From: Carya illinoinensis | Lineage: Eukaryota; Streptophyta; Magnoliopsida; Fagales; Juglandaceae | Reading direction: 5' to 3' | Assembly (NCBI RefSeq): GCF_018687715.1 | Contig: NC_056765.1 | Location: 18,290,394 to 18,354,393, forward strand | DNA length: 64,000 nucleotides | Part shown: positions 34,910 to 45,085 of the stretch, one piece after another | Layout of the letters: the number at the start of each line of letters is the position of its first letter | Numbering within the stretch: position 1 is the stretch's first letter | Notes under the pieces: model-generated | The model's database searches: none | What the model saw: the letters and a program-made list of their open reading frames with translations, nothing else | Told to the model about the DNA's origin: nothing | Made by a program: the position numbers and the translations under genes

Positions 34910-36429
34910 TTTCATAATAACAGGACATCTCCTGTTAGTAGATCCAACGGATATTATTGTTTCTTCTAAACAAAAGGGTGGTAATGCTTTGTTAGAGAGA
35001 GCACATGTTTTATTTATTTTTTATTTGTTAATTTTTGTCAAAATTTTACTACAAATAAATTTTAAATATTCTTGTTTTTGCTACATTATTTATGTGTTGA
35101 TATATAAATATATTATTTATTATAAATAGCATAAAAACAAAAATATATTCATGTCTTCTATGCTGACACTTGCAAAAATATTAATATTAAAAATAAAGAA
35201 ATTTTGTCCCCCATGCTGGCCCTCAATAACTTTACGCCCAATACATTGCATCAACTATAATTGTTTTAACCAAAAAATTAAAAAAAAAATTATTTAATTA
35301 TTAAGCACTAATAATTAAAAAAAACCATCTATTTATCAATTAAACATAGTAACTAGTATCAAATATATTTATATATTTTTTTAATATTTATATACAAACA
35401 CCCATAAACGAGCACTAGCAGTCAAATAATGCCTCTCTTTCTCTCTAGTTTTTAAAACCTCTCACTTCTCTCTAAACACCCACCAACGTTTCTTGGCTAG
35501 AGGGGGTGGGAGCTTCGGCTCCCTCCCCCCTCCCTCCATATCCCCGCCTTCCTCCCCCTACCCCTTCTGTTTTTGTGATTTTTTGCTCTTCAGGCCAAAT
35601 AAAGAGAATCATAGATCTGGAAGAATCCGGCAACCACCGACCAACACACACCCCTTCATGGCGTTGCCCAACCACCGATCTTCAAGACCACCGAATACGG
35701 TACCAAATGGAGCAGAGAAGGGCTCGCACACGCGGGTTAAAGTTTCCCGACATTCCAACGTGTGGATCTCACGCGCCACCGGAAATCCCTTTGCCGATGC
35801 CACGAGCGGCGTTTCTGGAGCCTGTGAGTAGGGGACTTCCAAGATCTGCTATCGGTTTCCTCCTAGCATGGCGCGTGTACTGCACACTCTACAGTACTTT
35901 CTGGTTCACTGGTTTTCCGTGCACAGTGTTTTCATTGTATTTTTTTGTGTCTTGTTTTTTCTTTTCAAAAATAAAAATCTAAAAAAATAGTACCTTCGGA
36001 CTTTTGTCCGAATGGAGTAGTCCCCCCCTCTGCTTGGCGGTGCTTGGTAGGGTTGGTATCCCATATTCCACTTAGTTGGGTATGAGAATTTGGTAACTCT
36101 ATCATGGATAGAGTTGAGCTGTCTCTTCGACTTAGGTCTTTAGAGGTTGACCGTCTGGACTAGACCATGTAAATCACATTAGTGTGTTGAGAAGCTATTA
36201 ACATTTGTAACTGGCTTGTTGTTTAAGTCAAAGTTGTATGTCCTCTTTTAATGAATGGATGTGATCAGTTATTCAAAAAATAATAATAATAACATAACAT
36301 AACAATGGTCTCTTTAAATTTATTTTTATTAAAATTGCAAGTATATTTTCAGCATGATTGGATTTTACTTGCCAACATAGAATGCTGGTCATTTAATTTT
36401 TAACAGGAGATATCCTGTTACTATGAAAC
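34910..36429. repeat. Pair of inverted 28-bp sequences, each containing a near-palindrome
   Basis: 34910-34937 and the reverse complement of 36402-36429 agree at 26 of 28 positions. Both contain TAACAGGA, a 4-base centre, then TCCTGTTA. The asymmetric flank TTTCATA is also shared, so the match is more than two palindromes. They could be terminal repeats of a small DNA transposon into which the LINE-derived element (35449-36290) later inserted. Confidence 0.45.
35449..36290 (+). mobile_element. Short LINE-derived element, second copy
   Basis: Related to 11700-12781 but on the plus strand. It starts TTTTTAAAACCTCTCACTTC with a pyrimidine-rich leader. Its shared coding-like blocks are DLQDHRIRYQ and FLEPVSRGLPR. 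It ends CTCTTTTAATGAATGGATGTG with an A-rich AATAATAAT tail. The 3' part (36000-36250) is longer and different from the other copy. No RT or endonuclease. I could not settle a target duplication. Confidence 0.6.
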
Positions 36430-36569
36430 TGGAGGCAAGCCGAATCCTATTAATATAAGACTAGTAAAGATGCACTTATTAGTTATAAACTGACAGAGTT
36501 TTACCTATAATAAATGTTATATATATTATCTGCAAAATATCAAGAGTTTAACAAAAATAGTCTGGAAAC

Positions 36570-36845
36570 TCATTCTACTGATCCTGAGATGTTATTAATA
36601 GACAATACAATAAACTTGTTTTGACGTAGCCTGCTAGATTCATTCATATGCACGCCCAACACTATGATACATTCATTATTTTCAATGTTACTTGCAATGT
36701 TTTCAAGATAAGGCATATGTTCCTGTAACAATGAAAAACATATAAAAAGATAATGTATCAAAATTTTAAAACGTATTAAAATGTATAGACTTTACCTTGC
36801 CTGTATGTTCTATAAGATCAATCGTTGTGCATCCCAGTAGATTAA
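36570..36845 (-). pseudogene. RPA70-like C-terminal fragment (copy 2)
   Basis: Two exon-like pieces. The first reads LLGCTTIDLIEHTGK and ends at a GT at 36795. The second, 36570-36722, follows a CAG and reads EHMPYLENIASNIENNECII then SRLRQNKFIVLSINN and stop. The LxxCTxxDLxxHxxE / LP.LE..... / NKF.V..I pattern fits the C-terminal OB fold of replication protein A 70-kDa-like proteins, which in plants are abundant and often carried by Helitrons. No upstream exons are recognisable. Family assignment is from remembered motifs. Confidence 0.5.
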
Positions 36846-37057
36846 TTTTTAACTATAAACGGACAAGATTTTATTTATATTTGTAGAATTTCTTCCTTGT
36901 TTACAACACATATTATATATATGACCTGCATAATGTTCATAATTATAATACAATAATTTACAAAAACCAATCTGTAACTATCTACACATATTTTTAAAGT
37001 ATATATTATAAGAACAATAAGTTCCAAAATGGGTATTTTAAACATTCGAGTTACTGT

Positions 37058-37430
37058 TTAAGGAATAGGATCAACAAAGATTACATTTAGTTCATTCCGG
37101 TGCAATTCGCCATGTTCATTTATTTCTACATCAAGCAAGGTCATCCATTCTCTATTTGAAATTTCGACTGCTATATTATGAAAGAATAGAAGTCCATCCT
37201 GTAATAATGGAAACATATAAATAAACATTGTAATAAATTTTTGAAAATGAATTTATAAATACATATTTTACCTCATTTTTATGTTTTAAGAGATCCACTG
37301 TAGTACAATCAATGATCTCCCCTGCCGTTGGTCCGAATGCTACCACTACTGTAGATTCAGTATAATCGTGGACGTCTAAAGGCAAGCGGAAATGCAAGAT
37401 TTAAACGACTACCACGATGGGCACAACTAA
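37058..37430 (-). pseudogene. RPA70-like C-terminal fragment (copy 1)
   Basis: Exon-like pieces are LPLDVHDYTESTVVVAFGPT then AGEIIDCTTVDLLKHKNE (ending at a GT at 37270-37271), and 37058-37198, DGLLFFHNIAVEISNREWMT ... NELNVIFVDPIP and stop. 'TxVVAFGxxAxEII.CT..DLL' is typical of the RPA1 C-terminal OB fold. Just upstream, in another frame, CAHRGSRLNLAFPL may be what remains of the zinc-finger segment. Arranged head-to-tail with the fragment at 36570-36845, with the same final intron position. Confidence 0.55.
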
Positions 37431-38664
37431 AATAAAGACATAATAAACAAATATGTTTTAAAGAAATATAAAGAACAAAATATAAAAAGAATATAATTAT
37501 ATTTATTCAGTTTAATTATACTAACATATTAGGCATAATAATAAATATAATAAATTGGAACATATTATTTGCTTTGTAATAGATATATGAATCAAGTTGA
37601 ACTATCAATAAACAATATTTTCATATGTTATTAGGTTCTATGCATAATTCATATGTAAAGTGAAAAAAATTTAATAAATCATGTCCTAGTAGTTAATTTC
37701 ATAAATATATAAGAATGTGTTTTTTTCTCACTTTAAACCAAAAAAAAAGGAATAAAAAGAAACTGGGCCAACCCATCTTAGACCCGGAATTGAGCCATCA
37801 ACCCAGCCCACGCACCGGCACAAAGAAGAACAAAAAACGGTGCGTTGTATACTGGCTTCTGTTTATTTTTTGTTTGCTGATTTTTTTTTTTTTTTTTTTC
37901 CCGAGTTGCAACAAATCTGAAGCCATAGTTTTCAGATATGAGCGATAATTTTTTTCCCTATTTGTCAATTTTTTTGCTTGTCTTTTTTGGTTAAATATTT
38001 ATGCTCTTCTGTGGGTTCGATTAGTCGATTAGTCACACATACATGTTCTCCAATGTTCTTGATCAGTGTAATTTTATAGTCTGTGTAATCCTATAGTCTG
38101 TGCAATGTTATAGACTTATAGTCAAATATCTGTGTTATACTTACAGCTCCTAAATTCCTATGAGCTCTTTCTTTTTTACATCTAACCATTGTGTTTAAAG
38201 AAACTGTTCAATAAGCAGTAACCTGTTAAGATTGCAAAAACAAACAGAGATACCTAGCTCTGATCCCAAAATTCATGAGCAAAGAAGCCAATTCACACAG
38301 CTTGACAGACGTACAACTCTGAAGATTTGAGAAGATGGAGCAAACTACAAAAATTCTGAAATGGTATAGCGGCAATTCGAGGCACTTATTTTATTATGTT
38401 TTAAATACTTCAAAGAAGCTATTGAAGATCGGAGTTTTTTATCGGTTTTCTTTATGCAGACATCTATTTATCATGCCGTACAAATTCACATATCGCCAAC
38501 TGAGACTTTAAAAAAAAAAAAAAAAAAAAGGGAGGAAATCATACCCAAGAGATCCATAGAAAACAAAGGCTGAAGAGCAAGCTGAGAAGTCCTGAAAGTT
38601 TTCTGTGTGGATGTAAGGAATAAAGAAAGAGAGAGAGAGAAGTAAACATTAAACCGAGAGGGGC
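37431..38664. other. AT-rich stretch without recognisable genes
   Basis: Contains a T-run at about 37882-37899, an A-run at 38510-38529 and no conserved protein on either strand. Confidence 0.5.
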
Positions 38665-39129
38665 TGCGGTGAGAACAGGAGAAACTTCAAAACTGTAAAA
38701 AGCAGTGAAAACTTTTACACCAAGCGGTGAATTTAGTGGCAAATTTGTAATCGTGTCATCAGATTTCCTTGACTAAGTGGCAAATTTAATCTAGCATAAA
38801 CACGTATAACCTATTTTGTAATCGTGTCATCAGATTTTATTTTATAAAGCTGTAAAAATTTAAATATTTTACACGTTTAAACCTAAACGTTTAAAATAAA
38901 ATGAAATTGTGTAAAACAAAATAATATTCCCTCCCAAGCGCCGGACGAGGAGGAAAACCTAGGCAACTGTGAAAAGACCGAAACGTGAGCCGACAAAAGA
39001 AGCAAAAACAAACAACAGACTGCAATTTAGGAAATCAAGCGTAAAACACAATAATACAATGGCACGAGGGGCGGTAAATAGTTACAAAAAGCAGGGGAAA
39101 ACTGTTAAAAAAGTTGTACGACAGCTGCA
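38665..39129. repeat. Repeat R3, right copy of the dispersed direct repeat
   Basis: Starts TGCGGTGAGAACAGGAGAAA and ends GTACGACAGCTGCA. Same orientation as R1 and R2. It directly precedes duplicated unit B. Confidence 0.65.
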
Positions 39130-39260
39130 TGCATATTGGAACTTATTAATATAAGATATATACACGTCGATTCTATAATTTTGCCAAATTCCTTGGCTTG
39201 TTAATTTTTGTAATTAACGATCCTTGGGTTTGAGGAAATTTACAATCATGCCGACTGTCC

Positions 39261-39462
39261 TGTTTGGATGGTGAGATAAAAAGAGATGATTTTAAATAAA
39301 ATTAAAAATTAAATAAAATATTATTAAAATATTATTTTTAATATTATTATTATTTTAAAATTTAAAAAAATTAAATTATTTATTATATTTTATATAAAAA
39401 TTTAAAAAAATTATAATTATAAAATAAGATAAAATGAGATGATTGCTTAATCCAAAAAGTCC
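39261..39462. mobile_element. GAGATGA-family MITE copy
   Basis: Starts TGTTTGGATGGTGAGATAAA; ends GATTGCTTAATCCAAA. Orthologous to 27851-28060. Confidence 0.7.
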
Positions 39463-39568
39463 ATGTTATTCCTACGTCACAAAGTCTACGTATCAATCAA
39501 ACAATAGTTGGCATATGACCCATAATTAAAAAATAAAAAAAAAGATTATATATATATTGTAAAATAAT

Positions 39569-39740
39569 AATAAGTTTTGTTATATATAAATACAATCACG
39601 TATTAATATGTATATCAATATTAATTCATTCATATTTAAAATTTAAATTAATACTATTTTTAATAAAATTTATTTTTTAATTAATCATATCATATTAATA
39701 TACAGATTAGTACATAATTATACTCGAAATTATATCTTTT
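39569..39740. mobile_element. Second MITE family, copy 1
   Basis: Contains GTTTTGTTATATATAAATAC, then CACGTATTAATATGTATATC and, at the right, CAGATTAGTACATAATTATAC, which pair as imperfect inverted ends. It is missing from the same place in unit A (around 28165), so an empty site is available for comparison. A relative lies at 46285-46455. Confidence 0.65.
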
Positions 39741-40612
39741 CAACAATAATTGACATATGGCAATTGATCCGGGTTACGCTTATGGCAATTGATCCGGGTT
39801 ACGCTTTTGGAAGGTGGAAATAGGAATGTACGAAAAGATAATCATCAGCCGAGAAATGAGATAAGCTTCTTGCATGCCTGACGAAAATGCGCTTAAGGTG
39901 TTAACTTGTTGCAGATAATCTATATACCCTTCTAGTCATTCAGTACACCTATATGGACTAGTGTTGAAACATTTGGGTCAAAGTTATAATTAAATCATGT
40001 CGGATTAGGTTCAAAGCTTTCAAGCGGGACGCCTATATAGACTATGCTGAAATTCAAACATTCAAAAACAAATATCCAATCCCGTCAATAACTTGACACC
40101 CATATTCACCAATGAATGACTTTGACCATAAACATCCACAAGAATATATGCAATTAGCTCACTTCCAATATTTTCAGTAGTAATTGACTCTGATTCTATC
40201 ATTTAATATTTTAAATGAAACTCAAGTTAACGTTATATCTGGATCATACTTCCAAATGACTATAAATTGTATAATTGGAGTTCTTTTAGAATCATTATAA
40301 AGATTAGTAAAATCAACATCTTATTCTTAACACTTTAAGTAACATAAGATTACATGCATCACCTATTACAAGTACTGCACTATCAACTACTTTTAGGGAA
40401 AACTTTATCATTCATCATTGGCCCCATTAATCATTCATCTCGGTTCATTAGTTAAAAATTTAATCATTCATCATGGCCCCATTATTTTATTATAATTTCA
40501 AGGGAAAATATTTAGATATCAACATACAAACAATATTACAACTGCGACCCGCGGTTACGCTGAAAACATGCATATATGCTTGGAGAAAAGATAACGATAA
40601 TGCTTTTCGTTC

Positions 40613-41556
40613 TTAATTATTGAAGAACTTTTGTATGCTCTCTTGAAAAGCTATATTAGTTGCGCTATAACCCCCATCCACGACTAGGTTGAGCCCACTC
40701 ACATACTTGGACTCCTCGCTCGCTAAGAACAACGCAGCATCTGCTACATCTCTAGCTTCCAAAACCACCCCTTTCAAATTTGAAGCTTTGCATACCATTT
40801 CTTCCACTTTTCTCTTGTCTATTCCCATCGATTTTAGGAGCAAAGGGGTGGCCAAAGCATGTGGTGATATGCAATTGACTCTAATTCCGTACTGCCCCAA
40901 CTCAACACATAAATTCTTTGTTAGTCCTACAACGGCATGCTTGGACGCCGTGTAGGTGTGAGAGGCCATTCCATGTGATTGTGTTGTAGAGCTTGCAGTG
41001 AATAGAATGGTGCCCCTTTTCGCTGGAATCATTACTTTGGCCGCGTGTTTTGCTCCTAGAAATGACCCCAAGACATTCACATCAAAAAGTCTCTTGTATT
41101 CCTTCTTCTCGATGGCTAAGATGTTTTCATCTATTTGGCCAGTAAGGCCTGCGTTGTTGAACATTATGTCGAGTTTCCCATGCTTTGACACTGCAGTATT
41201 AACAGCATTCTCGACATCAGACTCGCTAGTGACATCGCAGTGGATGTAGGAAATGTCACCATTGATACTTTTGTCTTGGCAAACTGAGAAACCAAGCTCG
41301 TCTTGGATGTCAGCAATGATGACCTTAGCACCATGTTCAGTGAATAGTCTTGCTGTACTCTCACCAATTCCACTTGCACCTCCGGTTATTAAGGCAACCT
41401 TGCCTGCTAATCTGCATATTAATCCAAATCTTAGTATGGGAAATCTCTTGAAATATCACAACAATTGATATAAAAGATGAAGAGAAAGAGAATAAGATTT
41501 GCTTCTTATTATTACCTCTTAGCGATGGGAGCTAGCAAGGACGATGCGCCGTTCAT
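40613..41556 (-). CDS. Short-chain dehydrogenase/reductase, secoisolariciresinol-dehydrogenase-like (SDR4)
   Basis: Exons 41516-41556 and 40613-41411, intron 104 nt, 279 aa. The first exon gives MNGASSLLAPIAKR and the frame runs on without a stop. Motifs are TGGASGIG (23-30), Asp48 in VIIADIQDE, NNAG (99-102), Ser154, Tyr167 and Lys171 (YTASK) and a C-terminal [16 protein letters not shown]. It differs from SDR2/SDR3 mainly in the substrate-side region (ALATPLLLKSMGIDKRKVEE and MVCKASNLKG), which forms the flexible loop over the active site in SDRs and so may change specificity. It looks complete and functional, with the conserved promoter. It sits in unit B, the sister of the unit that holds the broken SDR2. 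Confidence 0.9.
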
Positions 41557-41624
41557 GATATTTGTTATTGGTTGTGATGTCGTTGGAGGGTGTTTTGATG
41601 TGAATATAAGATCTTTTCTGATGA

Positions 41625-41633
41625 CGTTTTATA
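41625..41633 (-). promoter_or_regulatory. TATA box of SDR4
   Basis: The minus strand reads TATAAAACG about 70 bp before the ATG, with CATCAGAAAAGATCTTATATT downstream, nearly as in SDR2. Confidence 0.6.
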
Positions 41634-42056
41634 AGGAGAGAACTCAGTCGTAGAAGGATTACAATTGAGAACGCAATTATGACTTGCATGTGGTCCTCCT
41701 GTTCCTTTCCTGTTAATGGACATGAATTCATAGGTGGCAACTTAATTCGTTGCTGCCTCTACAACAAATGTATATATAAAAAATAATAATGTTAGGTACA
41801 AGTTGTATAAATTTAATATAAGTCTTTTGTAAATTATGGACTCTATCAAGAAAAATAAAACTTTTCATATTTTTTTATAGTGAGATTTACTCTTTTTTAA
41901 AAAAACTTGCACAAGATCTGTGCATCTAGAAGTTTAGAACTTATATATATCATTTCTCATATAAACAAACAAACCAAAGAACCATTAAAATACCAAAAAG
42001 ATAAAACATTAAAAAAAAGAGAGACAGAAACGTACGCTTTAGTGGTGGCTGGCTGA

Positions 42057-42058
<2 letters not shown>

Positions 42059-42092
<34 letters not shown>
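42059..42092. repeat. (TA)n microsatellite
   Basis: Seventeen TA units inside the block that is triplicated in unit A. Confidence 0.95.
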
Positions 42093-42100
<8 letters not shown>

Positions 42101-42700
42101 TTAAAATTCTATTTTATTTCCATTTTCTATTCCAGATGATTTTTTATTGTCTATTTTAGTTTTTTATATTTTCTAGTTTTTTTAATTACCCTTATATTGA
42201 ATTTCATGGTTTTCCTTTATTTTTTAACTTTTTTAAAAACTTTTATCTTTATTTTTTGGAAACCCAATGAGTTTTTTTTTTTTTTTTAATAAATAACTAT
42301 AAATCAAAGGATTGGTTTTGCAATAATTATTGTCAATTTAGTATAAAACTAGTCCATATAAACACGAAGTCAAAAACGCCCCCAACAAAAAACAACTATT
42401 TTAAGCACGTGTCACCAAACCAATATATATAATAAGCATGATAAACGTTGGTGTAATAGTCAGCAAAATACATTTAAAACACCGTAAGGAAACTTCGCAA
42501 ATTGTCTCTGTCCATAAAAGAGAACAAAAATATGTCTTTATATATTTAAGTATTCTTTTAGTCTATTGGTTGGAAATTTGGAACCGACAGAGAAAGCCTC
42601 CTATTAATGAATCACAAATTGTTTGCTTTTGGAATGATGAAATTTGTGGTATGAGGATACGCACGTGAAGAAGTCTTGCTACGTATGAAGAATAAGCCTC

Positions 42701-42890
42701 TTTGGATAGTAAACGTGTTTTATCTCATTTTATAATTATAATTTCTAAAATCTTCATACAAAATATAATAAAATTTAATTTTTTTAAATTCTAAATCAAT
42801 AATAATATTAAAAAAATAATATCCTAACAATACTTTATTTTACTTTTAACTTTTATCTAAAACCTTCTCATCTCATCTCACTGTCTAAAC
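42701..42890. mobile_element. GAGATGA-family MITE copy
   Basis: TTTGGATAGTAAACGTGTTT at the left; CTCATCTCATCTCACTGTCT at the right. Orthologous to 31641-31830. Confidence 0.7.
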
Positions 42891-43064
42891 CGCACCTAAA
42901 AGAGATCCATAGAGCTCTCTTCCTTCAGCGACAAAGGGTGCTCACAATCACAAGATTGAGAGAAGCCAAATCATCAGTAAATGATTTTCTTTGTGACTCA
43001 ATGCATGTTTGGATTTGAGTTAGGAGGTTTAACAAGTGTTTTTAATAGTTTAAAATCTGTTTTA

Positions 43065-43240
43065 GAGGAGGTTTAGATACAAAAAGCCATTTATTTCACC
43101 TTATCTAATCGTGATAAATTTTTAAAATTTTCACACAAAATACAGTAAACAATTCAACATTTTTCAAATTCTAAAATAATAATGATATTATAAAATAATA
43201 TTTTATTCAACTCTCATCTCAACTTACTATCCAAATCTCC
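43065..43240. mobile_element. GAGATGA-family MITE copy, diverged
   Basis: Starts AGGAGGTTTAGATACAAAAA; ends CAACTTACTATCCAAATC. Orthologous to 32001-32187. Confidence 0.65.
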
Positions 43241-43904
43241 TCTTAAAGAAAAGATAGTATGTTTGATAAATTTATTAAAAAAAAATGCTTTAAGCACCCA
43301 CAAAAAAAGTATCATATTCCTGAGTAAATCCCTTGGCCAAAAGTGGATTTGGGTTTCAGTTTGGCTACTCTTCAAAATCAATATTATATTCTTGAGTAAA
43401 TCCCCTAACCACAAGTCGAGTCTTGTATCTATCAACAGTCCACTTGAGCAAGTTTTAATTTTGAAAACTCACTTAGACCCAACAACTGACTTTCTTAGAG
43501 ACAAATCAACCAAATCCCAAGTATTAAGTTTCTCTTTTATTGCAGCTTGCTAAAGGGGGTTAGTGGAGCCTTATGATGGAGTGAGGTTGATGCGAGCTAG
43601 TTAAGGCATCAAAGCAATGAAAATCGTGGAGATGTGAGGGCAGAGATCTTACCAAGGTGGAACGTTAAAGGTCTGAATGTGGATCATCAGCAAGATTCGT
43701 GGATTGGACAGAACTTAGGGACTGGACTATAGTGGCATTTGGACTATCAAATGTGTGTAGTTTGGGTGAGCCTAATTCTGTGAAGATAATATTAGCGGGT
43801 TGAGCAAAGATGTGTCTCTTAGTAGGAATGTCAACAGAAAAAAGGTGGAAACAATGACCTTGGGAATTTCTCGACCTTGCGGAACAATTGATGTTCTCAA
43901 AAAA

Positions 43905-45085
43905 CTATATGATGGGAAATTCGAAGGCAATGTGACACACAAGCATAACACATATAGCTTTTGTTTTCAATCCCATATCCAAGAAAGTGGCACAATTAAG
44001 AGTGATACTTGAGTTTGGTGCGCATGTGAAGTAAAATGAAATAGGCCGAACCAAAACTTCGTAGGTGATGATATACAGGACTGAGCCAAACAATCTCTCA
44101 TAAAGAGTATTATTATTAATAAGAAGAGAAGGCAACTGATTGATGAGGTAGATTGACATGAGGGAGGCTTCATCCCAACATCTGGTAGGCAAGGATGATG
44201 ATAAGAGGAGAACACGAGTGGTATTTAGAATATGTCTAAGTTTACGTTCAGCCCTCTCATTTTGCTGTGAGGTACCTGGATATGAAAGGTGAAAAATAGT
44301 GTGATAATGTTTCAGGATATCATAAAAGGCATGTTGGTAGACTCTAGAGCATTATTAGAACAAAAGACTTCAATGTATTTTGAGAACTGAGTTGTAATCA
44401 TTTTGGCAAAATTGCAATAAGTATCTAATAATTCAGAACTTGATTTCATTAAGCCAAGTATAACAAGAGAAGTCATTCATAAAGACTACAAAATATCTTG
44501 AGTTACACATACTATGAACGGGAGAAGGTCTCCAAACATCATAATGAATTAGAAAAAAACAATCAGATGCCATAGACTCACTAGTACTAAAAGGCAATGT
44601 TGGCTCTTTCGCAAGTTGACAAGAAATGCAATAAAAGACTAGGACTAGTAGATGCCAAACCTTTAAACCCTTAGAAGTGAATAATTGTATTGGAGATACA
44701 AATGCATGACCAAGATGGGAGTGCCAAAATGAAAGTGAGGGTGAACAAGTGGAGGAATCAACTGCAACAACATTAGAGCTACAAATGTAGAGGTGTGAGA
44801 TGCGAAGCAGTCACCCAACTCTACGCATAGTTCCAAGTATCTAACCGGTCCGCAGATCCTATACAACAACACCAAAGAAGCCAAACACAATTGACCCACA
44901 GAGAGAAGATTGAATGAAAGTATAGGACATGAAAAGATTTGGAATAGAATGATTAGATGTATGGACACTGCCTATATTTTTAACAGTCATAGTGATGCCA
45001 TTAACTATTTGCATTGAAGATGAATGTGATAACAGTGTAGATGTGGTAAATGTAGATCAATTAGGTGTCATGTGATTGCAACATG
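43905..45085 (-). pseudogene. Ty1/copia pol fragment (protease edge, GAG-pre-integrase, integrase core)
   Basis: On the minus strand, from right to left: HMTPN (protease-proximal), SFNLLSVGQLCLASL (near 44900), SFWHSHLGHAFVSPIQL (GAG-pre-integrase, LGH motif), SCQLAKEPTLPF, DVWRPSPVHS and YFVVFMNDFSCYTW (integrase core), YPGTSQQNERAERKLRHIL, and CWDEASLMSIYLINQLPS. This is the normal copia order. Reverse transcriptase is not recognisable. Stops and frameshifts throughout. The adjoining 43631-43904 has no readable domain. Confidence 0.8.

Larger units (their letters stand above)
39161..43630. repeat. Duplicated SDR unit B (contains SDR4)
   Basis: Collinear with unit A (27752-32590) as described there. 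It ends at a copia remnant rather than at a further SDR gene. Confidence 0.8.

Noticed and set aside
35506..35982. 158-codon plus-strand frame
   Set aside because: Proline-rich start from a pyrimidine tract and a phenylalanine-rich end. It is part of the LINE-derived element, and the related copy is broken into separate frames.
33989..39129. Complete LTR retrotransposon flanked by R1 and R3
   Set aside because: No primer-binding site, polypurine tract, gag or pol could be read, and the flanks do not show a 5-bp duplication; kept only as a repeat-bounded segment.
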